DNA of 16,607 nucleotides, taken from assembly GCA_017411125.1 (NCBI GenBank), contig JAFPNP010000167.1, positions 1 to 16,607 of the forward strand. Reading direction: 5' to 3'. The number at the start of each line of letters is the position of its first letter. Positions within the stretch are counted from its first letter, which is position 1. The DNA comes from Kiritimatiellia bacterium (GTDB lineage: Bacteria > Verrucomicrobiota > Kiritimatiellia > RFP12 > UBA1067). The position numbers were made by a program, and so were the translations under genes. The notes beneath the pieces were generated by a model. The model made no database searches. It was given only the letters and a program-made list of their open reading frames with translations, and was not told where the DNA came from. Below, one piece after another: positions 7,996 to 15,280 of this stretch.

Positions 7996-8266
7996 AAAGA
8001 AAAGGTTTCGGGGACCCATCCCCTCGCCCATCTCATACTCTCTTGCGGTACCGTGGAAATGACCTTACGTGAATACAAGACGGCTGAAGAACACGCCCCC
8101 GAAACGGGGCGCATCCCTGCCAACTCATCGTTCACGCATTGAAGACTTTCCACGGTTTTCAAGAGAACGTCGCGTTTGCAGTTATGCAAAATCTATCGGT
8201 CGCTTATGCGGCCGCTATGTCGGTTTTACGTCAGCAAGACCTCCTTTGGGTTTTTGTTCGCCCATG
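7996..8266 (-). ncRNA. Candidate structured non-coding RNA or long leader upstream of the restriction-modification operon
   Basis: The stretch between the OadB hairpins and the methyltransferase gene has no convincing protein gene. On the minus strand it starts at a good promoter. It contains a hairpin CGGCCGC-AUAA-GCGACCG, an adjacent hairpin UUUGCA-UAAC-UGCAAA (near 8180), and a rod-like stem closed by 10 perfect base pairs (8050-8156). It ends with a GGGGA/UCCCC hairpin (8010-8023) followed after 5 nt by a pyrimidine-rich tract. An exposed AAAGGAGGUC sequence near the 5' end precedes no usable ORF. No tmRNA, RNase P or SRP RNA signature was found. It could be an sRNA or an untranslated leader controlling the downstream genes. 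Confidence 0.4.
8050..8156. repeat. Long nested inverted repeat (rod-like stem)
   Basis: Perfect 10-bp arms ACCGTGGAAA (8050-8059) and TTTCCACGGT (8147-8156) enclose a second arm pair, CGTGAA (8068-8073) and TTCACG (8131-8136). Inside is a GC-rich hairpin with CCCCG/CGGGG around AAA (8097-8109). Three concentric inverted repeats in about 107 bp are unlikely by chance and support a folded transcript. Confidence 0.6.
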
Positions 8267-8272
8267 GACGAA

Positions 8273-8301
8273 AGTATACCACATTCGGCAGACGTTCGCA
8301 A
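8273..8301 (-). promoter_or_regulatory. Promoter of the candidate RNA / restriction-modification transcript
   Basis: On the minus strand, TTGCGA (8301-8296) and TATACT (8278-8273) are separated by 17 bp, a good sigma-70-type pair. The predicted start is near 8266, about 310 nt ahead of the methyltransferase gene. Confidence 0.55.
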
Positions 8302-8386
8302 ACCCGATCACGCGGAGCGGCGCCCCTTTACGGCCTGCCGCAGTAAACGGAAAATGCAGCCACCAAGTATCGCGACGATGCAATCA

Positions 8387-8415
8387 AACCCGGCTGCGAC
8401 AAACGCAACCGGGTT
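8387..8415 (-). terminator. Terminator-like hairpin of the decarboxylase operon
   Basis: Arms of 12 bp, AACCCGGCTGCG and CGCAACCGGGTT, with one wobble position, enclose a 5-nt loop. On the minus strand the stem runs straight into TTTGATT. It lies about 25 bp past the OadB stop and is the most likely end of the oad transcript. Confidence 0.65.
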
Positions 8416-8425
8416 TTCAACAACG

Positions 8426-8444
8426 CTAGGCCAATCAAGCCTAG
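8426..8444 (-). terminator. Small hairpin overlapping the OadB stop codon
   Basis: Perfect 6-bp arms CTAGGC/GCCTAG surround a 7-nt loop, and the oadB TAG lies within one arm. With the larger hairpin that follows it forms a tandem 3'-end structure that may protect or terminate the message. Confidence 0.4.
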
Positions 8445-9964
8445 CGGCAGAGAGTGTAGAGCACGCCCGCAACCACGGCGGAACCGATCACGCCCGAAAC
8501 GTTCGGCCCCATCGCCTGCATCAGGATGAAGTTCGCCGGGTTCTCGGAAAGCGACACCTTGTTCGAGACGCGCGCGGCCATCGGCACCGCCGAGACGCCG
8601 GCGGATCCGATGAGCGGGTTCACCTTCTCCTTCGAGAACAAGTTCATCAGCTTCGCCATCAGAACTCCGGCGGCCGTGCCCACGCAGAACGCGCAGAGCC
8701 CGAGCGCGAGGATGCCGAGCGTCGTGCCGGAAAGGAACTTCTCGCACGCGAGCTTCGAGCCGACCGAAAGGCCGAGCATGATGGTGACGATATTGATGAG
8801 GGCGTTGGACATCGTATCGGATATGCGCGCCACGGACGGCCCCGCCTCCTTCGCGAGATTGCCAAGCATCAGAGCGCCGATCAGCGGCACGGCGCTGGGC
8901 AGCAGCGTGGCGCAGAGGAGCAGCACGATGAGCGGAAAGCAGATTTTCTCTATCTTCTTGACTTCGCGGAGCGGCGGCATCGTGATGGCGCGCTCCTCCT
9001 TGGTGGTGAGCGCCTTCATGATGGGCGGCTGGATAATCGGCACGAGCGCCATGTACGAATAGGCCGCCACGGCGATTGCGCCCAAAAGATCAGGCGCCAG
9101 ACGCGACGTGAGCCAGATCGCGGTCGGGCCGTCAGCGCCGCCGATAATGCCGATGGAGGCGGCGGCCTTGAGCGGGTCGCAGCCGAAGAAATCGTTGCCG
9201 AAGAGGGCGGCGAGTCCAAGTGCGCCGAAGAGCGCAAAGAAGATTCCGAACTGCGCCGCGCCGCCGAGGAGCGCCATCTTCGGGTTGGCGATCAGCGGAC
9301 CGAAGTCCGTCATCGCGCCGACGCCCATGAAGATCATGATTGGGAACACGCCCGTGTCGATGCCGAACTTGAAGAAGTAGTAGAGAAATCCTCCCGGCTC
9401 GATTACTCCGCCCTGCATCACCGGTATCCCGGAAGCGAGAAAACTCACCACGCCGTCGTGCATCATCGCCGGAGCGGTGACGCCGCCGAGAGGGCAGTTG
9501 GCGAGCAGTCCGCCGAAACCGATCGGCAGCAGCAGCAACGGCTCGAAGCCCTTGACGATGGCGAGGTATATCATCACGAGGCAGAGCGGTATCATTATGA
9601 GCTGGCCTATGCCGTAGGGCAAGCCGCCCAGCACTTTGACCTCATGCCCCTCGACGAACGCGCCGGTATCGTCGAAGTACCCGCCGATCCACTTGCCGCT
9701 CTTGAGATCGCGATAGCCGTTGGGCGTCTTGTAGCCGCTCTTGGCGTCGTGCGGATTCTTGCCGAGCATGTCGTTTACCGCGACACGATCCTTTTCGGCG
9801 TAGTTGCCGGTGATGTAGGCGGGAGCTTCCTTGCGGGCGAATCCGGCGATGCCGGTGTCGCCCGAAAGGTCTTTCACCTTGCCGAGAGTGGTCTTCCAGT
9901 CGCCGTCGGCCTGCGCGGCAAAGGCGAACGCCGCCGCGACCAAGGCCAGTGCAAAACGTTTCAT
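8441..9964 (-). CDS. oadB: Sodium-translocating decarboxylase beta subunit with secreted N-terminal extension
   Basis: 507 aa. This is the multi-spanning membrane subunit that decarboxylates carboxybiotin and exports Na+. The hallmark GGADGPTAIW motif, the AAYSYMALVP segment and the C-terminal AMGPNVSGVIGSAVVAGV are all present. The family usually starts directly at the helix seen here at about residue 108 (IGQLIMIPLCLVMIYLA). Here it is preceded by a signal peptide (MKRFALALVAAAFAFAAQA) and about 85 soluble residues with GYKTPNGYRD and WIGGYFDD, which I do not recognise. The ATG at 9964 is chosen because AAAGGAAA lies upstream and the signal peptide begins there; the longer frame to 10063 would overlap oadA. 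It lies 20 nt after oadA, in one operon. Confidence 0.93.
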   Translation of the reverse strand: MKRFALALVAAAFAFAAQADGDWKTTLGKVKDLSGDTGIAGFARKEAPAYITGNYAEKDRVAVNDMLGKNPHDAKSGYKTPNGYRDLKSGKWIGGYFDDTGAFVEGHEVKVLGGLPYGIGQLIMIPLCLVMIYLAIVKGFEPLLLLPIGFGGLLANCPLGGVTAPAMMHDGVVSFLASGIPVMQGGVIEPGGFLYYFFKFGIDTGVFPIMIFMGVGAMTDFGPLIANPKMALLGGAAQFGIFFALFGALGLAALFGNDFFGCDPLKAAASIGIIGGADGPTAIWLTSRLAPDLLGAIAVAAYSYMALVPIIQPPIMKALTTKEERAITMPPLREVKKIEKICFPLIVLLLCATLLPSAVPLIGALMLGNLAKEAGPSVARISDTMSNALINIVTIMLGLSVGSKLACEKFLSGTTLGILALGLCAFCVGTAAGVLMAKLMNLFSKEKVNPLIGSAGVSAVPMAARVSNKVSLSENPANFILMQAMGPNVSGVIGSAVVAGVLYTLCR

Positions 9965-9984
9965 CGTCGCTTTCCTTTCAGGCA

Positions 9985-11808
9985 TCACCCGATCACCGCA
10001 AGCACGTCGCCGGTCGCGACCTTGTCCGTGGCCGCCACGTTCAGCGTCACCGTGCCGTCGCACGGCGCGGCTACGGGCGTTTCCATCTTCATGACATCCA
10101 TGACGAGGATTTCGTCGCCCTTCGACACCTTCGTGCCGGAGTTCGCCGTAACGCGCAGCACCGTTCCGGGCACGGGAGCCTTCACTTCGGTACCACCTGC
10201 GGGCGCTGCGGCGGCGGGAGCGGCGGCCTTGATGCCGGCCTCCGCCTTGAAGTCCACAGGCTTGCCATTGACCACGGCCTTGCCGTCGCCCTTGATCTCC
10301 ACGCCATATGCCTTGCCGTTGATCGTCACGGTCACGGGGCCGCCCTTGCCGCCGGCGGGTTTCGCCTCTTCGGCGAAACGGCAGCCCATCGGGGCCTTTG
10401 ACGGATCCTTGAGGAAAAGGATGCCCTTCTCCTTGCAGGAAGCGGCGATGAAGATGTTCTCGTCGGTGACGGGAAGGCCGGCGTCTTCGAGCATCTTCTT
10501 CGCGACGGCTCCGCCCTTCTTCGGGTCGGCGTCGTTCATTTCGAGAACCGTTTTCGTCGTAGGCTGGCTGTACGCCTTGTTGAGGTCGCTGGACGCCATG
10601 AACTCGGATGCCTTCTTGACGATTTCCGGATCCGGCGGAACAGGCGTCTTGCCGAAGTATCCAAGCACCATCTTCGCGTAGCCGGGAGCGAACTTCTTGA
10701 ACTTGCCGAACATGACGTTCTGGATCGCCTGCTGCGCATAGAACTGCGAGACCGGCGTGACCGACGTGCCGAAGCCGCCAAGGCGCACGCAGTCGTACAT
10801 CTCGGCGATCATGTCGTCGTACTTGTCCATCATGTTGTTGTCGCGCAGCATCTGCGTGTTCGCCGTGAGCGCGCCGCCGGGCATCGGGCTCCAGACGATC
10901 TGCGGGTTCACGTTCATGGCCTCCGGCGGAAGGAAGTACTTCTTCATCGCGTTCTTGAAGGCGTCTTCGGCCTTCTTGATCTTGTTGATGTCGAAGTCGA
11001 AACCGAAATCAGGGTCGCCGTCAAGGCAGTGCCACATGGTGATGATATCCGGCTGGCACGTGCCGCCGCTCATCGGAGCCATCGAAAGGTCGAGGCCGTC
11101 CGCGCCGCCGCGCAGAGCGGCGAGATAGCACGCCACGCCGTTGCCGGCGGTCTCGTGCGAGTGGAACTGGATGTGGACCTTGTCGCCGAGAAGCTTGCGG
11201 GCGAGTTTCATCGTATTGTAGACCGTCGTGGGCGTGGAGGTGCCGGAGGCGTCTTTGAAGGCCACGCGGTCGAACGGGATGCCCGCGTCCATGATCATCT
11301 TGAGACGGTCGCGGTAGAACTCCGGCGTATGCGTGCCCTTGTTGTCGATGCCGGGAGGCAGCCCCATCATCGTGACGACCACTTCGTGGTTGAGCCCGGC
11401 GTCGTGGATGCACTGGCCGGACCACTTGAGGTTGTTCACGTCGTTGAGCGCATCGAAATTGCGGATCGAGCTCATGCCATGCTTCTTGAACATCTGCGCG
11501 TGGAGCTTGATCATGTCGCTCGACTGCGATTCGAGGCCGACGACGTTCACGCCGCGGGACAGCGTCTGCAGATCCGCCTCGGGAGCGGCCTTGCGGAACT
11601 TGTCCATCACGTCGAACGCGTCCTCCTGGCAGTAGAAATAGCAGCTCTGGAACCTTGCGCCGCCGCCGGCCTCGAACCAGCGGACGCCCGCCGCGTACGC
11701 CTCCTCGACGCACGGAAGGAAATCTTTGGAAAGCACGCGCGCGCCGACGACGCTCTGGAAACCGTCGCGGAACGCGGTAAGCATGAACTTTACGTTTTTC
11801 TTTGCCAT
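9985..11808 (-). CDS. oadA: Biotin-dependent decarboxylase/carboxyltransferase alpha subunit
   Basis: 607 aa. The N-terminal TIM-barrel carboxyltransferase domain is joined by an Ala/Pro-rich linker (about 515-535) to a biotinyl domain whose VMKMETP motif places the biotinylated lysine at about 574. Metal and carboxyl-transfer residues of the family can be picked out: D15, K185 (VAFKDASG) and H216/H218 (FHSHETAG). The usual RDAHQS signature reads RDGFQS here, and several usual OadA motifs (for example the GGATFD region) are replaced, so the substrate may not be oxaloacetate. Methylmalonyl-CoA or another carboxyacid is possible. It works with the neighbouring beta and gamma subunits at the membrane. 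Residues VTVTINGKAYGVEI form the small domain before the biotinyl part. Confidence 0.9.
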   Translation of the reverse strand: MAKKNVKFMLTAFRDGFQSVVGARVLSKDFLPCVEEAYAAGVRWFEAGGGARFQSCYFYCQEDAFDVMDKFRKAAPEADLQTLSRGVNVVGLESQSSDMIKLHAQMFKKHGMSSIRNFDALNDVNNLKWSGQCIHDAGLNHEVVVTMMGLPPGIDNKGTHTPEFYRDRLKMIMDAGIPFDRVAFKDASGTSTPTTVYNTMKLARKLLGDKVHIQFHSHETAGNGVACYLAALRGGADGLDLSMAPMSGGTCQPDIITMWHCLDGDPDFGFDFDINKIKKAEDAFKNAMKKYFLPPEAMNVNPQIVWSPMPGGALTANTQMLRDNNMMDKYDDMIAEMYDCVRLGGFGTSVTPVSQFYAQQAIQNVMFGKFKKFAPGYAKMVLGYFGKTPVPPDPEIVKKASEFMASSDLNKAYSQPTTKTVLEMNDADPKKGGAVAKKMLEDAGLPVTDENIFIAASCKEKGILFLKDPSKAPMGCRFAEEAKPAGGKGGPVTVTINGKAYGVEIKGDGKAVVNGKPVDFKAEAGIKAAAPAAAAPAGGTEVKAPVPGTVLRVTANSGTKVSKGDEILVMDVMKMETPVAAPCDGTVTLNVAATDKVATGDVLAVIG

Positions 11809-11842
11809 TTTGTTTGTCTCTGTTTTATGGTTGAAATAGATG

Positions 11843-12067
11843 TCAGCCGTTGAGCGCCACGGCGATCGCGAGCGCGACGTCGGCGTCGTCGCCGGCGGCG
11901 GACTTCTTCGCGGGGGCTTTCTTCGGCGCGTCCTGCGGCAGTATGCCGTCGAACCTTGCGACGAAGGCGGAAGAATACTTCGCCACGAATATCAGAACGG
12001 TCAGAAAAAGATACACTATGCCCATGCCGGCGACCATCAGCACAAGGCCTTGTCCTATTACAGCCAT
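11843..12067 (-). CDS. oadG: Sodium-pump decarboxylase gamma subunit
   Basis: 74 aa. A single N-terminal membrane helix (GLVLMVAGMGIVYLFLTVLI) is followed by a Lys/Ala/Pro-rich linker and a short C-terminal helix, DADVALAIAVALNG. This is the OadG pattern, in which the tail docks onto the alpha subunit and the helix anchors the complex. The ATG at 12067 is preferred because AAGGAAC is about 9 nt upstream and it starts directly before the helix; the longer frame adds an unlikely N-terminus. It is first in the oadG-oadA-oadB operon, 34 nt before oadA. Confidence 0.85.
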   Translation of the reverse strand: MAVIGQGLVLMVAGMGIVYLFLTVLIFVAKYSSAFVARFDGILPQDAPKKAPAKKSAAGDDADVALAIAVALNG

Positions 12068-12101
12068 TTCTACTTGTTCCTTTCGGTGAAAAACGGGGGT
12101 T

Positions 12102-12107
12102 AGTATA
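12102..12107 (-). promoter_or_regulatory. -10 box of the oad operon promoter
   Basis: TATACT on the minus strand lies 34 nt before oadG. The best -35 at 17 bp (TTTCAA) is weak. Predicted initiation near 12095 gives a leader of about 28 nt with the AAGGAAC ribosome binding site. Confidence 0.45.
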
Positions 12108-12163
12108 TCAAACCCCGGACGAAATTGAAACTGGAAATTCGCGGGCGCATCACATGCCACGCG

Positions 12164-13336
12164 TCACACGTTCGGCACCACGACCGGCAGCCACTTCGGC
12201 ACCGGGGGCGCATCGTCGCGCGGCGGCAGCATGCTCCGCGTCGCCGCGTCGATCACCGCGATGCTGCGCAACCCTTCGTCCAGCGTCATGCCGAGCACGT
12301 GGTCGCCCTGCGCCGTCCCGCGCCCCGCGAGCTCGTTCGCGAAATCGCGGTAGATGCGGGCAAGCGCGTCGACGTATGCCTCGCTGCCTCCAAACGGAGT
12401 CGATACGCCGCCAGGGGCGCCAGGAGGGGTTTCGTCCCTGTATTCCTGCCTTTCGCCCGCGACGTCGATGATCACGAGCTTGCCGGGATCGCTTTCCCAC
12501 CAGCGCATCGAACCCTTGTCGCCCCATATCTCGAACACAAGTCCCTCGCGGTGCCCGGTCGCGACCTGCGAAAGAAGGAATACGCCCGGTATCTTCTGCT
12601 CGGTGCGCGCTATCACGACAGCGTCGTCCGGAATAAGCCGCCCCGGCACGCAGGCGTGCCCGCACGCGCACACCTCGCTGATGCGGAACCCCGTGACGTA
12701 CTCCATAACGAACTGGCAATTGGTCAGCAAGTCGTTGATGACGCCCCCGTGGCCGTTTTTGCGCGCGTCGGTGCGCCACAGCGCATGGCGGTTGCCCTTG
12801 TTCTCCACGCGCGGAGCCATCCAGCCGAGCTGCATGGAGATAACCATCCGCCGGACGATTCCAATACGCCCATCCCTGACGAGATCCCTGGCTTTGCCAA
12901 GCATAGTGTAGGCGGGATAGACCATCGCGATGCGGTAGGGCACGTTCATTGCCTTGGCCTTGCGCACCAGATTGGCCGCCTCGTCGATGTTGCACGTAAA
13001 AGGCTTTTCCCCAAGCACCGGAATGCCCGCGTCCATCGACGACATCGCCACCGGATAATGCATAGTATTGGGAACCGGCGTCGTCGCGAACAAAACCCGT
13101 TTCTCTTTCGGAAGCCGCGCCTGCGCGCGGAAGAACTCGCGGTACGCGCCATACAGCTTGCTATCCTGCAGCCCGTACGGAATCTGGCAGTCGTAAGTCG
13201 TCTTTCGCGTACTGCCGAACGTGCCCGTGACCAACCGCACGTTGCCCGCCTTTTCGATAGCCTTCAGGTGTACCGCGCCCATGAACGACTCCAGACCGCC
13301 ACCGATCATCGCTATTTCGAATCTTTCCTGTTCCAT
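12164..13336 (-). CDS. Gfo/Idh/MocA-family NAD(P)-dependent oxidoreductase
   Basis: 390 aa. The N-terminal Rossmann fold shows AMIGGGLESFMGAVH (about 9-23). GEKPFTCN follows at about 109-116, with the EKP motif of the family. The C-terminal half is the mixed alpha/beta substrate domain, including NGHGGVINDLLTNC and WGDKGSMRWWE. Members oxidise or reduce sugars, inositols and related polyols; the substrate here cannot be read from sequence. The ATG at 13336 is preferred over the frame start at 13423 because the protein then begins right before the nucleotide-binding strand and AGAAGAAGG lies upstream. It follows the secreted protein by 83 nt and could share its promoter. Confidence 0.88.
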   Translation of the reverse strand: MEQERFEIAMIGGGLESFMGAVHLKAIEKAGNVRLVTGTFGSTRKTTYDCQIPYGLQDSKLYGAYREFFRAQARLPKEKRVLFATTPVPNTMHYPVAMSSMDAGIPVLGEKPFTCNIDEAANLVRKAKAMNVPYRIAMVYPAYTMLGKARDLVRDGRIGIVRRMVISMQLGWMAPRVENKGNRHALWRTDARKNGHGGVINDLLTNCQFVMEYVTGFRISEVCACGHACVPGRLIPDDAVVIARTEQKIPGVFLLSQVATGHREGLVFEIWGDKGSMRWWESDPGKLVIIDVAGERQEYRDETPPGAPGGVSTPFGGSEAYVDALARIYRDFANELAGRGTAQGDHVLGMTLDEGLRSIAVIDAATRSMLPPRDDAPPVPKWLPVVVPNV

Positions 13337-13419
13337 TATATTCGCCCTTCTTCTTTCTGTTTTACATTCTGTCTTGTCTTGCCTGCGAGATCGTCCCGCT
13401 GCGGAATTGCCCGCCGAAA

Positions 13420-14277
13420 TCATCGATACGACACGTCCCCGCCTGTCACGGACCCAGTAAACGCCGCGTTCCGCGAAATCGCCACCGAGGAGTTTTCAAG
13501 CACTATCAGCCCGCCGCCGCTCACGTTCTCAAGCGTCTCGCTCGCGCCGGACAAAACGAGCCGCCCCTTTCCGCACACCGTCACGGGATAGCCGCCGGGC
13601 ACTACGTCGCGCAACGCCACGGGAAAATTCTCGCCCACCTCCTTGTTCCTTGCCGCCGGCGCGGAATAGCCGGCGAACGACCCGACTACCTGCCAAACCA
13701 CCTGGCCATCCTTCAACTCGCCGACAGACAGAGACCAGTCCATAGGGTCGCGCCCCAAAGCATCGTTGGCAGTGGCGAATGAATATGCGTCGAAAGAAAC
13801 CGCCGTGCCGAAGTCAAGCGTAAGCGGCGTATCGCTGTAGTGCTTGGTGGACAGGTTTCCGTCGATCGCCTTGTCCGGCCCTTCGACCGCGCCCACATTC
13901 CCTGCAATCACCTTCGTTCCGACCGGAAACGGCACACGCCGCCCGTCCTTCAAAAGCCAGAATTCGCTGTATTGCGGACCGCTCCCGCTGTACTGTGCGC
14001 CGGGGCGAGTCTTCGTGACGGCGAACTTGAGAAACCTCCCCGTCGCCGTCCGCGCCACGCCCGCCGTCAGGCGCACGGCGCCCTCGCGGATTTCAAGCCC
14101 CCCATTCGCCAGAATCGCACCGGTGAGATCCAGCGTGCCGCCGCCAGTCTTGACCAGCACGCCGCCAGCGAACTTGCACCCTGCATCCACCGCGCGAGTC
14201 TGCCCGCACGGCACGTCAATCGTCTCGGCCTGCGCGAAACAAGCCAAAGCCATCAATCCGGCAACAAATCTCTTCAT
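13420..14277 (-). CDS. Secreted discoidin-like (F5/8 type C-like) protein
   Basis: 285 aa. A signal peptide (MKRFVAGLMALACFAQA) is followed by a short beta-rich segment with GGGTLDLTG, like autotransporter-associated strand repeats. A region at about 80-200 (FLKFAVTKTRPG, YSEFWLLKDGRRV, KAIDGNLSTKHYSD, PLTLDFG) then resembles the carbohydrate-binding discoidin fold. The C-terminal end returns to strand-repeat character (GKGRLVLSGASETLENVSGG). There is no anchor, PEP-CTERM or sorting motif at the C-terminus, so it is probably periplasmic or released. Ligand binding is inferred only. The start at 14277 is supported by AAAGGA 6-7 nt upstream. The gene has its own promoter. Confidence 0.75.
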   Translation of the reverse strand: MKRFVAGLMALACFAQAETIDVPCGQTRAVDAGCKFAGGVLVKTGGGTLDLTGAILANGGLEIREGAVRLTAGVARTATGRFLKFAVTKTRPGAQYSGSGPQYSEFWLLKDGRRVPFPVGTKVIAGNVGAVEGPDKAIDGNLSTKHYSDTPLTLDFGTAVSFDAYSFATANDALGRDPMDWSLSVGELKDGQVVWQVVGSFAGYSAPAARNKEVGENFPVALRDVVPGGYPVTVCGKGRLVLSGASETLENVSGGGLIVLENSSVAISRNAAFTGSVTGGDVSYR

Positions 14278-14308
14278 GTGGATTCCTTTCAAGTTCAAGT
14301 GAATTGCG

Positions 14309-14337
14309 AGTATACCATAAAATCCCGTTTCAGGCAA
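14309..14337 (-). promoter_or_regulatory. Promoter of the secreted discoidin-like gene
   Basis: TTGCCT (14337-14332) and TATACT (14314-14309) with a 17-bp spacer precede the gene by about 31 nt. The promoter lies right after the recR stop, so the secreted protein is separately initiated. Confidence 0.6.
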
Positions 14338-14351
14338 ATACCGTGCTCGAA

Positions 14352-14966
14352 CTAAGCGGGGCATCGGTGCATTATCGCACGCCTGAGCGTCAGCGGGTCG
14401 GAATAAGATACGCCCGAATCGGCAGGCAGACCGAAAGCCAGTCGCGTCACCCTCACCGGCGATTCCGCGGACGGGAACGCCCGCAGAGTCTCCACGATGT
14501 AACCAGCCGTGGCATCGCCCTCCATGTCGGTGGAAAGCGCGAGCAGCACTTCGCCGAAACCCTCCTTGGCAATACGGTCCTTTAATTCCGCTATGCGCAA
14601 CTTCTCCGGGCCGCAGTGCCTCACTGGCGAAAGTTTCCCCGCAAGCACATGATAACGGCCTCGGAACGCGCCGGACGCCTCCATCGTCACGACGTCGGCC
14701 GCCTCTTCAACCACACAGACGGTCGCGCCATCGCGCGTAGCGTCCGTACATAGAGCGCAAGGATTCGCGTCGCGCACGGTAAACGCGCCGCAGCGCGCGC
14801 AAGCGCATACCCCGGCCTGCGCGTCGCGCAACGCCAGCGCCAACGGCTCGAGCAACCGCTCGGGTTCGCGCAAAAGCGCAAGCGCGGCGCGGCCGGCGCT
14901 GCGCCGGCCAAGACCGGGCAGCCGTCCAAGAGCCCTTACGAGGTTTTCTACCGGCGCAAGCGTCAC
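14352..14966 (-). CDS. recR: Recombination mediator RecR
   Basis: 204 aa. RecR works with RecO (and RecF) to load RecA on gapped DNA. The order is canonical: a helix-hairpin-helix LGRLPGLGRRSAGRAAL (about 13-29), a four-cysteine zinc finger CARC...CALC (C56, C59, C70, C73), a Toprim domain starting VCVVEEAADVV, and the C-terminal FGLPADSGVSYSDPLTLRRAI. The GTG start at 14966 is chosen because it begins at the usual N-terminus (TLAPVENLVRAL) and overlaps the ybaB stop as GTGA, implying coupling; an upstream ATG at 15116 would only add sequence lying over ybaB. It is last in the purC-led operon. Confidence 0.95.
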   Translation of the reverse strand: MTLAPVENLVRALGRLPGLGRRSAGRAALALLREPERLLEPLALALRDAQAGVCACARCGAFTVRDANPCALCTDATRDGATVCVVEEAADVVTMEASGAFRGRYHVLAGKLSPVRHCGPEKLRIAELKDRIAKEGFGEVLLALSTDMEGDATAGYIVETLRAFPSAESPVRVTRLAFGLPADSGVSYSDPLTLRRAIMHRCPA

Positions 14967-15280
14967 TGCCCGAAGAGGCCGTTCATGCCACCGTTCTTCA
15001 TCATGTCCATCATCTGCTCCTGCGTCGCCTTCTTGACGCTCTTGAGCGCGCCGTTCACGACGTTGAAGAGCATCGTCTCGAAGCGTTCCGTCTTGCCGGA
15101 CGAAACCTCGGCCCACGTTTCGGGCGAAATCTTTATGGACGTGATGGACATGTCGCCGCGGGCAGTCGCCGTGATGCCGCCGTTGGAATACTCGGCGGTT
15201 ATTTTTTCCATTTCGGCCTGCAGTTTTTTCGTTTCGCTGCGCAGCTGCATAGCCTGCTTTACTTGATCGAAGAATCCCAT
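14963..15280 (-). CDS. ybaB: YbaB/EbfC-family nucleoid-associated protein
   Basis: 105 aa. It is a small dimeric DNA-binding protein commonly encoded just before recR, as here. The N-terminal coiled helix (MGFFDQVKQAMQLRSETKKLQAEMEK, quoted in part) leads to beta strands GITATARGDMSITSIKI and a C-terminal helix ending in a Met/Gly-rich tail, MMKNGGMNGLFGQ. The ATG at 15280 is chosen because a GGAG lies about 10 nt upstream and the protein then has standard length. It overlaps the upstream Fis-type gene by 22 nt and recR by 4 nt. The usual dnaX partner is absent from this locus. Confidence 0.9.
   Translation of the reverse strand: MGFFDQVKQAMQLRSETKKLQAEMEKITAEYSNGGITATARGDMSITSIKISPETWAEVSSGKTERFETMLFNVVNGALKSVKKATQEQMMDMMKNGGMNGLFGQ

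Noticed and set aside
7884..8189. 101-codon minus-strand frame overlapping the methyltransferase start
   Set aside because: No ribosome binding site, no recognisable domain, out-of-frame overlap with the confident gene, and it runs through the nested stems.
7996..8266. tmRNA, RNase P RNA, SRP RNA or 6S RNA identity for the structured region
   Set aside because: No tRNA-like acceptor with GTTCRA, no GAAAGTCCGGGC core, no GGAAGGAAGCAGCC SRP loop, and the rod-like stem is only about 107 nt, short for 6S RNA. A GCAAACGC stretch recalled a tmRNA tag but has no supporting structure.
8069..10681. 870-codon open frame on the plus strand
   Set aside because: It lies opposite oadB and the end of oadA, is Arg/His/Ala-rich and low in domain-like motifs, and has no ribosome binding site; it is a GC-bias shadow of real genes.
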